Part shown: positions 39,101 to 50,948 of the stretch, in pieces | Layout: the number at the start of each line of letters is the position of its first letter | Numbering within the stretch: position 1 is the stretch's first letter | From: Taeniopygia guttata | Lineage: Eukaryota; Chordata; Aves; Passeriformes; Estrildidae | Direction of reading: 5' to 3' | Length of the DNA: 64,000 nucleotides | NCBI RefSeq assembly: GCF_048771995.1 | Contig: NC_133027.1 | Coordinates: 99,632,501 to 99,696,500 of the forward strand | The notes under the pieces: generated by a model | What the model saw: only the letters and a program-made list of their open reading frames with translations | Databases searched by the model: none | What the model was told of the DNA's origin: nothing | Made by a program: the position numbers and the translations under genes

Positions 39101-40647
39101 TTCATCTAAAGTTTCCTATCTTTATTCATTAATAACCACTAACTGATAAAATGTGTCCCAGATTCTGCTGGCTTCTGCAATACAAACACGCTGCTTTCTT
39201 TGTCAAGAACCACTTTTAGATAAGGGCATGTGGCAGATTACTGTTTCTACTGTTCCTTCCTCGCCATTATGAATCTCAGCATGTTGTCCTCATGCTTTAC
39301 AGAATTTCACAAGATCCTCTATGTGATGCAAAATTTTCACTTTACATGGACTAAAGTACCCCATGACAATTCCCAAGGGACAAACCCTCATCAACAGACA
39401 ACACTTAAATGTGAGATACAGAATGGAGAAAACTAATACACCTCCCATCTTATTTTCACAGCTGGACTCTTATGAATTTTTGACCCCAGCATGTTAGACA
39501 TTAACAGGACTGATTTTTGATTCAGCATTTAAGCTTCACTTTGACTTTTTATTCCCACTGCCAGATGATTACTATCTCTGATCCCACTATGAAAGTTTAC
39601 CAGTCACAAATCCCTATAATGTGTAACCTTTATACTGCCTTGATTTACGTTAATCTGATCTACCAACAAATGGACACATCTGTTTCATTCTGACAAAGTT
39701 GATTTATGTTGACATGTTGACTTTTGTACTTTCCAATGCTGCATTCCCTTTATTAGGTTTCTGGCATTGTGTCAGCTAGACAGGGCTGGCTTTCCTGCAT
39801 TTTTTTTATCCAGCTGGGAGATATTTCAGTGTAAAAATTAGGATGCTGAACTCTTAAAATCAATGCATTTGTTACTCGTGTGGACAGTTAAATAAGCCTC
39901 TTTTTCACTTCCTAAGATTTCTATGCTTTGATTTCCTTCCCACTTTGGTTGATACAAATCATTAACAATGCAGCTAAAATTATGTAAATTACAGTGGTTG
40001 AAAGGCAGAAATTTAGATGTAATTCATGCCTAATTATTTTAAAACATTTAGAGCAAACTTTGGTACCAAGAGGTACTAGAGTGCAAACTATCTCTGCACT
40101 GCATTTGTCAGGTCAAGATTCCCATCTTCTAACAGAACACCATGCTTTGTGTCCTGTTTCCAGCCCTTCAGCAAAACGAAACCTTTGAACCCAGGCTGTC
40201 ACTGGGGAGATCATACTCTGATAATAATCCCAGTTGAGGAAAGAAGAACAGAACAGCAGAAGTCTGTACTGGGATATCAGCAATGAAGCATCAGGACTGT
40301 GTGTCCAGGCCACCTACAATGGAAAAGGATGGGGCAGAAACAACACAGAGATATATGCATTTTCACATGAAACTAAGGCAAAGAACAGCTAAGAATACTT
40401 TAGAGAGACAAGGGCTTTAGGAAAGCTTCTATTCCCAGCAGCTAAGTGAAATGCCTTTTTCCACAGTTCAGTGATAGAGAGAAGTACAGAGAAACTCTGG
40501 TATCTGCACTCTGAGCTGATGGCATCAAAATAAGTATTTTCATTCCTAAAAACTTCTAAGAAATATATATGGAAAAGGCAGCATATATTTTTCAAACCAG
40601 GTTTTAATGGAGATTTTGTAACATCAGAGAAAGCTCTGTCTCAAGAG

Positions 40648-42441
40648 ATCACAGAATCATAGAATAGTTTGGATTAGAAAAGACCTTGAAGATCATTGAG
40701 TCCAACCATTAACCCAGCACTGTGAAGCATCACTAAACCATATCCCCCAATACCACATGTACACATATTTTAAATATGTCCAGGAATGGTGACTCCACTG
40801 CTTTCCAGGGCAGTCTGTTCCACTGCATGACAACCCTTTCCATGAAGAAATTTTTCCTAATATCCAATCTAAACCTCCCCTGGCACAGCTTGAGACCATT
40901 TCCTCTCATACTCCCACCAGGCTACACCCTCCTTTCAAGTAGTTGAGGAGAGTGATAAGGTCTCCCCTGAGCCTCCTTTTCTCCAGACTAAACACCCCCA
41001 GCTCCCTCAGTTATCCTCATAAGACTTGTGTCCCAGACCTTCCACCAGCTCTGTTGCCCTTTTCTGAAGCCTCTCCACCTCAATATCTTGTAATGAGAGG
41101 CCCAAACATGAACACTTGAGGTGTGGCCTCACCAATGCTGAGTACAGACAGTGGGTCAAGCTCTTTCCTGGTCCTGCTGGACCACATTATTGCTGATCCA
41201 AGCCAGGATGCCATTGGCCTTCTTGGTCACCTGGACACAGTGGCTCATGCTCAGCTGGATGTTGACCAGCACTCCCAAGTCCTTTTCCATCAGGCAGCTT
41301 TCCAAATACTGCCTCCAGCCTGTGGTGTTGCATGGGGCTGTGATACAAGGGCAGGACCCAGCACTGGGCCTTGTTGAACCTCTCTTACCTTTGTCCTCAG
41401 CCCATCTATCCAGCCTGTCCAGAGCACTCCACACAGCAGATCAACACTCCCATCCAACTTGGTGCTGTCTCCAAACTGACTGAGGGGGCACTAGATTACC
41501 TTGGTCAGGTTGTTGATGAATATATTAAACAGGATCTACCCCTGTTCTGAGCCTTGGGGAATCCCACTTGTGATCAGCTGCCAACTGGGTATAACTCCAT
41601 TCACCACCACTCTCTGGGTCTCACCATCCAGCCAGTTTTTCACTTAGCAAAGAGTGCACTTGTCCAATCCATGAGCAGTCAGCTCATCCAGGAGAATGCT
41701 GTGAGGAATGGTGTCCAAATTTTTACTGGTGTCTAGACAGACAACATCCACAGCCTTTCCCTCATCCACTAAGCAGGTTACCCTGCATAGGAGAAGACCA
41801 ATTTAATCAAGCAGGACTTGACCTTCATAAACCCATGCTAGCTGAGTCTGATCCTCTATTTGTCCTGCACGTGCATGTGATGGCACTCAGAATGATCTGA
41901 TCCATGAACCTTTTCCACCACTGAGGTCAGACTGACAAACTTGCAGTTCCCTGGCTCCTCTTTCTCACCCTTCTTGTAGGTGTCATACTGGCTAATTTCC
42001 AGTCAGCTGTGACCTCCTTGGTTCACTGGGACTGCTGGGAAACACTGGAGAGTGGCTTGGTCAGCACTTCCACCAGCTCCCTCATTATCCTTGTGTGGAT
42101 GTTGCCTGGCTGCAGAGATTTCCATCTGTCTAAGTGGTGCAGCAGGTCCCTGACCATTTTGCCTTGCAATGTGGGGGCTTCTTTCTTCTCCCCATCACTG
42201 CTTTCCAGCTCAGGGTGCTGGGTGCATGAAGAACAGCTGGCCTCACTATTAAAGACTAAGGCAAAGAAAGCAGTAGGTACCTCAATCTTTTCTTCATCCT
42301 TTGTGGCAGTATTTCACCCTACATCCAATAAAGGACAGAGATTCTCCTTAGCTTTCCTTTTGCTGACAATGTATTTTTAGAGATGTTTTTTATTGTCTTT
42401 CATGGCAGTAGTCAAATTAACTTCTAGCTGGTCTTTGGCCA
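40648..42441 (-). mobile_element. CR1 LINE, long 5'-truncated copy with RT domain
   Basis: The longest repeat of the window, about 1.8 kb. The plus strand starts with the reversed CR1 terminal octamers (ATCACAGAATCATAGAATAG). It then reads back through the 3'UTR and the C-terminal and central reverse transcriptase part of ORF2, stopping abruptly at about 42441. On the minus strand, translated pieces such as EKDLGVLV, KKANGILAWI and LDRLDRWAE are typical CR1 ORF2 (41156-41434). The catalytic FADD motif region reads FGDSTKLDG, so the second catalytic aspartate of the FADD box is replaced. Frame breaks and the missing 5' half make it a dead copy. It explains the open frames on both strands here, including the 123-codon plus-strand frame at 42009-42380. 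Confidence 0.97.
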
Positions 42442-42629
42442 TCACAAGGCCAATGCAATTACACCAGAGATTGAGTTCCCAGGTCTCGCGTGATGTATGG
42501 GAATCCAGTCCACAGGACCAGATTAGAGCCAGTCAAAGTAACTTCCCTGAATCCCTGAATTTTGTGTGAACATTGAATCCTTAGATCTATCCACTTTGCT
42601 CTTTAATCCCAATCCCATTATTTCCCACT

Positions 42630-42673
42630 AGTTCCTGACACAGGCAGAGGCAGTTCCTGACACAGGCAGAAGC
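42630..42673. repeat. 22-bp tandem duplication
   Basis: The unit AGTTCCTGACACAGGCAGAG plus GC occurs twice head to tail (42630-42651 and 42652-42673). The copies differ at one base. Confidence 0.9.
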
Positions 42674-43182
42674 TAAGTGTATCACTTTGCTTTAGAGACA
42701 TGGAAAATGTGAATTTTTTGTTCAGTGATCAAATCAAGGATTGCAACAAAATTTTGTCTTGGATCAAATTGACATAAAACAATTGATTTTTAGGTTGTGC
42801 AAACAGTTTTAATCTGCCAGCACAAGAATAATAGAGGATGAAGATAGAATAGAGGAGGGGAAAAACAGTGAAAATAGTTTTGCATGCCCTTTTCTTTTTT
42901 TCTTAAGACTTACTAAACAACTCTACTGTTTGCACTCCAGTTTCTCCTAGTTTTTCTCCATATTCAAGGATTTAAAAATATTTATTTCAAAATCTGGAGA
43001 ATGAAGCAGCTTGGAGAAGAACACACAATAGAGGATTAAAAATTCCTGTACTAGGGTTGCCCAACTGTACCCTGTAATTTCATGGACATTTCTTACTAGA
43101 AACTGTTGAAAAGAGACCAAAGCAGGAAAGCGCTTGGGGGATGCAAGGACAGGCGCAAGTGGCTGTGATCTTGAGGCCAAGC

Positions 43183-43196
43183 GTGCCATCTAGTGT
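43183..43196 (-). promoter_or_regulatory. CTCF-like motif
   Basis: The minus strand reads ACACTAGATGGCAC, which fits 13 of 14 positions of the CTCF core CCASYAGRKGGCRS. It sits in the most CpG-retaining block I saw outside repeats (43129-43450), which raises its plausibility as an insulator or enhancer-linked site. Occupancy cannot be judged from sequence. Confidence 0.4.
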
Positions 43197-45930
43197 TGGA
43201 TAGTGTTCGTCAAAGGGAAAGTGTCTGTTCATCTCCCCAAGGTTCTCGATATCCGTAACATATCTTTCATCACTTACTGGACTGGCTACTGCTGTTAAAT
43301 GTTACACTCAACAAAAATAACAACAACTTTTCACCCTCGTGATGTTTGGGCAGTATGCATGAATAATTTGTGAACACCTTTTATTTGAAAGCTGCTGATC
43401 AATATCTAGTAAGCGCATCCAAACTTGTTCTGAAACAGAGGCGCACAACATTACAATAAAATACATTGCATATACTTTGGTCTTTTTGAAAATCCCTTAT
43501 TTCAGGAAACTGCAGGAACTGATAGCCCAGTGTGATGTGGAACAGATTGTAATAACATACTTTCCCTGAAACTCCAGTAAGGAGGACAATGACCCAGTTA
43601 CCACCCTCATATGATGGAAAAATGAATACAGAAAGCTGAAGACATGCAGGCTGCCATTTTTTGTTCTTTTGGCTTTTTTTCAGCTATTCGGTTATGAGGT
43701 ATGAGCAGCAAGACAGATATCAGTCAAATCCATAGCACCACTGTCATTCCAACAGTTCTTTTAGCATAAATACTCTGCTACCACTGAGGAGCACAGACTT
43801 CTAACATATGTTACCATAGAGTTCTCCTAAACAATTGCCAAAACCTCTTATGACACAATAAAGACATTGTGAACACATGAAATCTGGTGCATCCCCATAA
43901 AAATCAAAGTGTAAATTCTTCTGGGTAAGGTGTCTGTTTCTTCAGTTGTTCCATTTCAGGCCCCTCAAGCAGATATGCCAGGAAACATTGGGGATAACCT
44001 GGATTGGAGGCAAGAAGCTGTATTCAGTCATAGAGATGAAGAAAAGACTTCTTCTGAAAGTCTATGGAAACACTCATTTTAAGCATCTCTCATCTCCTTG
44101 ATGTACTGCTAAAATTAAGCTGACATGAATGCAGGCACTACAGTGGTGGGCAGAGTAAGGGGAAAAAAAGGAGGGTAATTCAGAGTTGTTGAGTCACATT
44201 TCCCCTGTTTATTGTAATAAAACAGCGCCACTATTAACTGCAAAGTGGCTTGATGATACCCCTTATCTTGTGTAACTTAAACTGAAGCCAAAAAAGTCAC
44301 TCCCTTGCCCCGCTGTGCAGATGTGCTCCCACCACTTTCCTCATGTCAGATCAAGTGATCCTGTAGCATCAGATTTGCCAGGTCAGTGAGCTGATCCAAC
44401 TGAAAAATTAACTGGGGGTAGAAGTTTTCTATTGGGTAGCCACCAAAAATTACATCCTTCAGCAGACACTGGGGCAGAAAAGGCAGCCTGATCCTTCAAG
44501 GAAAATCACTCCTTTTAGCAGAAGCCCTTTTAGCAGTGACTGGATTAAGAATAAATGAAACCATGCCCAAGACAGTACTGCAGACTGAATCAATACTAAA
44601 ATTAGTATTATTTATAATACAGAGTGATATTTTAAAAGTTTGAACTGTATCCTTTGAAGACAAAAAGTTTTCTTCTTTACATTAAGATCACATCAAAAGT
44701 AAAAATGTTCTTCTCAGCAATTTTTGATTTCATTATGTGCCTAAAGGTTTCCTTGATTGCAAAAATGCATAGAATATTGTAAAGATGAGTAATTAGAAGA
44801 TTTCCTCAGTGAAAGCCATTAGATGTTTTCTTCAGTTCAATGTTGCTCATAACCATTCAAGACTCTGAAGCTGAAGGCAACCAGAAACACTGGGAGACAC
44901 CATGTTTGTAGCGATCTTCCTGGATTTAAAGAAAACATGCCTCTATACAGCTGGGAGATCACCTACACTAGCAACAGCCCAATTCTTCTTCAGGAGTAGG
45001 CTGGAAGCCCAGATGACTCACAGAGCAGGCTAGAAGTTCCCATGTATCCTTTTCCCAGTCATCCAGTTTAGAGTTACTACTTGTGGGGAGTCTGCATGAC
45101 AAGGTCAAGTAGGCAATGCACAGCAATTTGCAATGTTCCTCCCAGCAACTATTTTTGAAGAATGTTACAACAGGACAACTCTTGAGAGCAGCACATCTCC
45201 TGTAGGAAGCACTATTTCTGACTTTGATGTGCAGCAAAGATGTAGGAGAAATATCATTTCCTTTCTCAATTTCAGCACCAATGATCACAGTAGTAATTCA
45301 AAGACCAAACTGAGGACTCATTTGCACTGAATATTAATGCAGGTGTAATAGATAAAAAAACTGGCAGGAGTAGTTTTCAGAACAATGCATCTGTCAGCCA
45401 AGATCTTTGAAACAAATCCAAGTTTAACAGAGCAGCTTCTTTCCCTTTCTTGAAAAAGGGATTCAATATGATCAGCTACATCTTCTCAAAAGAAAACATT
45501 TAGACTCTTTGCTTTTACAGACTTTGATCCAACGTCAGAATGGCACTGATTTCAGTGGAGGCAAGATCTTAAATAAGGTTGGGGCATTTAGCTGTCTTTG
45601 AAGCTAGATGTTCGTTTTTGTCACAGGACTTACTTGACAGCCTAAAGACAAAAGCCTCTTTTCATGCCAAAAATAGAATAAATGTACCATTTCAGAAAAT
45701 TGCTCACACAGTCCTGCCAGCTTGCCTTGACATTTTGGTGCAGGAATCACCTTGAGCTTCACAGAGGAGCTATTTCCCAGGTAGTTTGTCTCATGGCCTC
45801 TGCCAAAAAGTCTAGTGCAGGTGTTTAAATTATAGTAGTGGTGGGGAGCTGCTTCAGATCCAAGTGTCTGCTGGACAGAAAACAGCCAAGTAGCCATTTG
45901 TTAAATATCACCAGTCACTACTGGTTTATA

Positions 45931-45996
45931 ACCAGATCCTGCAAAGGTGAAACTCCACTGAAGTAAATGGAGTTCTGTAAGCAGAGCCCTTCACCA
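45931..45996. repeat. Palindromic MITE-like remnant
   Basis: Nested inverted repeats: AACTCCA (45951-45957) pairs with TGGAGTT (45968-45974), and GGTGAA (45946-45951) pairs with TTCACC (45990-45995). The pattern of a GATCCTGCAAA motif followed by a TCCACTGAAGTAAATGGAG-type centre resembles old palindromic MITE-like repeats that I recall from turtle, crocodile and bird genomes. The family name is not secure. Confidence 0.35.
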
Positions 45997-46451
45997 GAAG
46001 ACTGATTTTATCAGTGAGAATAAAGTAGTCTGGTATTGGCAGTCATTCAATCTACCTGCAAAAAACAGCTTTTAACCCAGAGAAACCAAAGGACTAAACC
46101 TGCTTGCAACTTCAATTTCCATGTGAAGGTGCATTTCAAACTCTATTTTGAAATGGCAATTTTCATAATAAAATAGTGAGAATTAAATGGGCACTTTTAT
46201 GCATGCATCCTTTAAGAGAACGCTTCTGGCAAAACAAGACACCTTTTCCTGTCAATATCCTGAAGTACCCTTTCTCCCTCCTGTTACACTTTGATGAAAG
46301 AATACTTCATGTCATCTCCATTACTTTCATGCTTAATGGCATTGCAATGAAAGAAATGACACCTTACAGAATTAGGACCCAGACTAGCATCCCTTGGAGG
46401 CTGAGTTTCAGATCATTATTTCTGCTGACACTGTGCAGCTGTTGCAGAGGG

Positions 46452-46471
46452 TTTTTTTTTTTTTTTTTTTT
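46452..46471. repeat. T20 homopolymer
   Basis: A run of 20 T on the plus strand. A second T-rich tract at about 46491-46520 ends in CTCCACAG, an acceptor-like sequence. No exon is recognised after it. Confidence 0.95.
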
Positions 46472-49400
46472 CTATAAGCAACTTCGGGTGTTTTGTTTTG
46501 CTTTTGTTTTTTCTTTTTTTTCCTCCACAGTAATCTTTAGTGGGAAGAGGAGGGCACGGCCTGTTGGATCAGTGATGTAACACCAGCTGACAGGTGGGTT
46601 TCAGGGAACTCTCTGGGGCCATGGCCTCTTTAATGGTTTTACCACTCTAAACTCAATTACAGTGGAGTTTCACACTCCACAGCAAACTCCAGTCCTTTTT
46701 TGATAAAAACTCTACAAAGTAAATAAGTCATGATGATGATATGGGTCTGCCATTTAATATTCATTGAAGTACATATGTTTGAAAATTGGAAGCAGAGTTT
46801 AATCCATTTTCATATTTATATCAACATGCAGGTTTAAAAAGGATATATTTCCTTTTCTCAGAGAATCTTGACAATTTCTGGTCTGACAAGATAAATAAAG
46901 ATGTAAAAAACCTCAAAATATAAGGAGAAGACCCAAGGAGATTTAAAATGCAAATATCAAAATACATATCGTAGGTCTACTCACTTTCAATGGGGAACAC
47001 ACCTCCCTTCTACATGACTTTTCATTTGATTGAAATTATATACAATAATTTCAAGGACCCATAATTCTTGATGATATATGCATAATTTGATCACTATTTA
47101 CTCCTTATTGTACAGTGCACTGACAGTAGAACAGGTAATATATTTTATAAAGGGACTTTTACACTTATGATCAATTTCTTCCCTCATTTAAATACTAGTT
47201 TGATGTCAATTTTCTATCTTTGACATAATTAAATCACAGTAATATTCAGAATTTGGTTGTGCATAGCTATGACAGTTAAATCAAAACACACAAGGAGTAG
47301 TCTCTGTGAGAACCACACATAAAACTGGCAAAATAAACAATACATTGCTCTTAAATAACTAAAAAATTCTAATTTGCAAATTCTCACATCATATAGCACT
47401 AAGTTTAATCATTATTTTGTAACATCAGAGAGGTTTTCCTGCCTACATTTACAAATCTTCAGGAGAAATAAAAACAAAGATATAGTAAATTTTCCTTTGC
47501 CCTGGTGTTTAATTTTCGATGACTGAATGATAAATGAAGCTGGTGAAAAAAGAGTTAACCTAATGATGTCGTCTTTTATTTGAGTGAATGCTTAAGCATG
47601 GTGCTACGGCTGATGGCACCTTGTTTAATAATGCAGTACAGAGCTTCCTAAGGGGACAGGGCTTGATCTGAAAACTGAATATGGTGCACTCTAAATTCTC
47701 TTCCCCGAGGAAGGCTGACTAACTGATAAGTGCCATGAGCTAGCGCAGGGACTGATTCTGTCAAATCAAGCTCAAATGGAAGGCACAATGTAGACTCTTC
47801 TCAAGTCTTAGTGAAGTAATTTGAGCAGACATTTGTGACATTAGACAGTGCATCAACTATGGAATGCTGTAAAAGTTCACTGTCTTACTACAAGGTGGTC
47901 TTTAGATGACAGGATAAAGAAATCAGTGCAAATTTGTTAATGTAACAACTTGGAAAAGCATGCTAAAAATGTCACTCTATTGGGATATGTGATAAAATGT
48001 ATAGGGAAGTGACTGCCAGTTGGGTTTCCTTGTGAATCCTTTATTAGAACTCATGTAAAAGACATAAAAATTGGGAAAGGCAATAAGTACAACATTTGTA
48101 TAAGGTTCTATCAGCTAAATTTCCATTCTTCCTGAGCTAAAAATTTCCAATTGACACCTGAAGCAAGAAAATCCACCGTTTCAACTGTTTGTTTCTCACT
48201 TTGGGATCATATAGTCATTCAGTTCAAACTTCCCCTACTGACGTCCTTGAATATCTTTTCTAAATGGGAACTGAAAAAAAAGATCTTTAAAATCAGGACG
48301 AAAATTGTACAAATTGAGAAGGAGATAAAACCTGTTAATCAGACATAAATAATATGCTAGCATACAAGGAATCACTTTGAACATATCAGCAAGAAAGACT
48401 GTAAACGAACAGAAATTCCTCAATAAATAGAATGGAAAATAGCAGGAAAAAAATAATTTTTCACTACTAATTCACATTTGTCTAAGCTTGTTCTTCAATA
48501 ATGGTTCCCAGTTATAAGAAATGAGTAAAATGTCTGCCAGCTTTCCTGTGAAAAAATTGACAAATTGCTACCTGTGAAAATTGAAGATGAAATTAATAAA
48601 GAAAAATCTTGTATGTAAGGAACTGATCTAAGAGGATATAAGAGCAAATAATGTTGAAAATAAGCACTTCAAGTTTGAGAGATTTATTAGTGGGTATATT
48701 CCAGGATACATTTTAAAAAATTTTTTCAAAAGCTCTGTGACCTTTACAGAAAAATGCCAGTGCGCTGATGGGATGAGCTGACACTGCTCAGCTAAGAGGC
48801 AGAGCATTACACAGTGAGGCAGCGTTTCTCAGAGAAAGACCTGACGGCTGGAATAACAAACCTGTGAAGAAATGGTTTATGATACAACACAAGATGGTGC
48901 ATTTGGAGACTAATAACAAAATCTATGTTGCAAGGTGGGAATCCATCAGCTGGGTAAGGAGCAAGATTCTAGAATAATGAGTGATGACCGAAGGAGTTGC
49001 AGATGGCAATCTGCTGACAGCGTGAGAAAGGCAAATGATACCAAACGAGACTTTTCTGTTGAAGATCTATTAATGTCAATGTACAACACAGCTGGAAAGA
49101 CCCTTTAGGTGACATGCTACTAAGAAGCTTTCATGTCACTTAGTTCAGAAAATAATTCCTCAAACCAGAATGGTTCTGCAAGATGCTCTCTGATGGGATA
49201 TGAGAAGAGTAGCATGTTGTGGCTGATTACGGATCAAAAATTATAAAAAAATAAAATTATATAAAAAAAATATAAAGGATAAGAATTGCCATTTACTTAC
49301 AATGACTTCCTATCCGTAAGGAGGCCAAGGAGCTGCTGCAGGAAGCTGCTGTGGAGCTTCTGGAAAGCAGCTTCTCATCTGAGCAGTGAAAGCAAAAACG

Positions 49401-50805
49401 CTGCTCCTGAGACAATGATTTTTGACAAGGTCAGGAAAAAGGTTATATGATGTGGTATGTATGGTCATGTTTGGGGTGAAGACCTAGAAGGTCCTCTCCT
49501 TAATTTATCATGGGCTGCATGGAGGTCTCTAACTCCATTTTTATCACTGGTATGCTCAAAGGTACAATTTAGGCCAGTGTCTGAGAAGTGTCCTCAGCTC
49601 AAAGTGCTACACAAGTAAATACATTAATAACCTTGTATTAATGGACCATGGGGAGAATTTTCAAAGGCCTGTAGAACTCTACAACCAGTGATGTTAATGG
49701 CATTAAATGAAAAAAAAAAAAAATGGAAAGAGGGATCCTCAGTCACCTTGCTGTTCATCAATTAAGTAAAAATCCAAGCAGACTTCCAGTGCAGGTAACA
49801 CTGAATATGAGCAATAAACTCATATTCAACCTATAAATAGTGTCATTCTACGTCTCTGGTACACAAAAAATTCTGGTTTTCACAGGACTTTAATGATTTC
49901 CACAGAATCACCAGGTAGTATAATTAGACCTTACTACAGGGCTCAAATTCTGCTGCCCAGCTTTTATTTTCATGCCTCCCTCTTTTTAGACCAACAACCC
50001 AGTGGAAATGTCCAGCCAGAATGGAGAATACTCACCAGTAGTTTACTTAGGAAGATAAGGGGAAAAAAACCCACAGGAGTTTTCTGGTTAAGTAGGGAAA
50101 AAATAAGAAAATTTTTATATTCTCCAATCATAGGAACAAGGGTGAAAAAAGACATTCTGATTTTTCAGAAACTGAGGCAGTCTCTCTGTGAAGCAATATG
50201 AGTCAGCTGTTATTCCACATCTTGAAGCTCTGAAGCAGGATTCACTAGAAGTGATATCACTGCTTCATGGGTAAAACCTGTTCTGCAAGCCCAAATAGCA
50301 TTATAGCATGCTCCCAATAAGAAAACAATAAAATAGTCCTTAGAGATCTAATATTTAATCTAGCAAGATTTCCTACTCTGTAAAGCTGACATAGCAACTA
50401 ATTACATTCACACAGAGCAACATTTAGGAACACTGATAGACAAAAAATTCAAATATATCAGAATTGCTTGTAGACAAACCTCTGCTTTATATTTTCTTTA
50501 ACTCATTTACTTAATTCTGTTAAATCCTTGAGACACAATATATCAGTGGTAGTGCTCAACTCAAAAGTAAATGCTCGGTTTCAAGTTGAACATTCTGAAT
50601 TACATCTGCAGTAAGTTCACTCTGTTTCCTGTGTCAGGATTTCCAAGATAGTTATATTTGGGAGTACCTACATGGCATTTGATATTAGCTTGGATCCCAT
50701 TTTGCAGTTTGATATTATCATGCTACAGCAAAGTAATTTATTTAACTAACTTAGAAAATAAATTGTGAAGGATTAACCATATAACAATACTGCAAATTAT
50801 GAAAT
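46472..50805. other. Noncoding stretch, no gene recognised
   Basis: No gene or recognisable interspersed repeat. The sub-region about 47515-47760 keeps several CpGs in otherwise AT-rich DNA and may be a conserved noncoding element. An A run occurs near 49709-49722. Open frames, such as 49893-50201 plus, have no known motif. Confidence 0.5.
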
Positions 50806-50829
50806 AACACTAATTAGTAGATTAGTGTT
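50806..50829. repeat. Perfect 9-bp inverted repeat (hairpin)
   Basis: AACACTAAT (50806-50814) and ATTAGTGTT (50821-50829) are exact reverse complements around a 6-base spacer. Two to three GATTA units follow directly (50830-50847). The hairpin is AT-rich and is not followed by a T run that would suggest a terminator-like function. Confidence 0.85.
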
Positions 50830-50865
50830 AGATTAGATTAGATTAGTGAGATTTCCAAGCTCTGA

Positions 50866-50915
50866 AAAAACCAAATTTTTAGTCTCCAAAGACTTTAGAT
50901 CTTTCCAAACTCTGA
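50866..50915 (+). repeat. 50-bp dispersed direct repeat, copy 1
   Basis: Fifty bases here match 55028-55077 with one difference (50874 versus 55036). The last 41 bases are identical. Copy 1 is bracketed by a 17-bp near-perfect direct repeat (TTTCCAAGCTCTGAAAA at 50852-50868 and TTTCCAAACTCTGAAAA at 50902-50918). That is consistent with it being the inserted copy. Confidence 0.9.
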
Positions 50916-50916
50916 A

Positions 50917-50948
50917 AATAAGCACATGATGAAATAAGCACGTGATGA
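50917..50948. repeat. 16-bp tandem duplication
   Basis: AATAAGCACATGATGA (50917-50932) is followed at once by AATAAGCACGTGATGA (50933-50948), one difference. It abuts copy 1 of the dispersed repeat. Confidence 0.9.

Larger units (their letters stand above)
29675..40647. other. Noncoding stretch, no gene recognised
   Basis: An 11-kb stretch without a recognisable gene or interspersed repeat, apart from the T-rich tract at 29891-29940. The sub-region 32000-32600 keeps scattered CpGs and several TAAT/ATTA cores and may be a conserved noncoding element. Weak MIR-like similarity occurs near 38370-38430 and 38625-38685. Open frames are short and unsupported. Confidence 0.5.
42442..46451. other. 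Noncoding stretch, mostly without recognisable elements
   Basis: Begins at the truncation point of the CR1. It holds a 22-bp tandem duplication (42630-42673), a CpG-retaining block with a CTCF-like motif (43129-43450) and a small palindromic repeat-like segment (45931-45996), listed separately. No gene recognised. Confidence 0.5.

Noticed and set aside
41123-42380. Several open frames on the plus strand, up to 123 codons.
   Set aside because: They lie antisense to the CR1 reverse transcriptase region and are explained by that repeat.
46491-46530. Textbook-looking acceptor (long T/C tract ending CTCCACAG) on the plus strand.
   Set aside because: The tract is low-complexity T, and no coding or exon-like sequence follows.
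46176-46580. 134-codon plus-strand frame.
   Set aside because: It runs through a T20 homopolymer (a poly-Phe stretch) and T-rich tract. The composition is that of translated low-complexity DNA.
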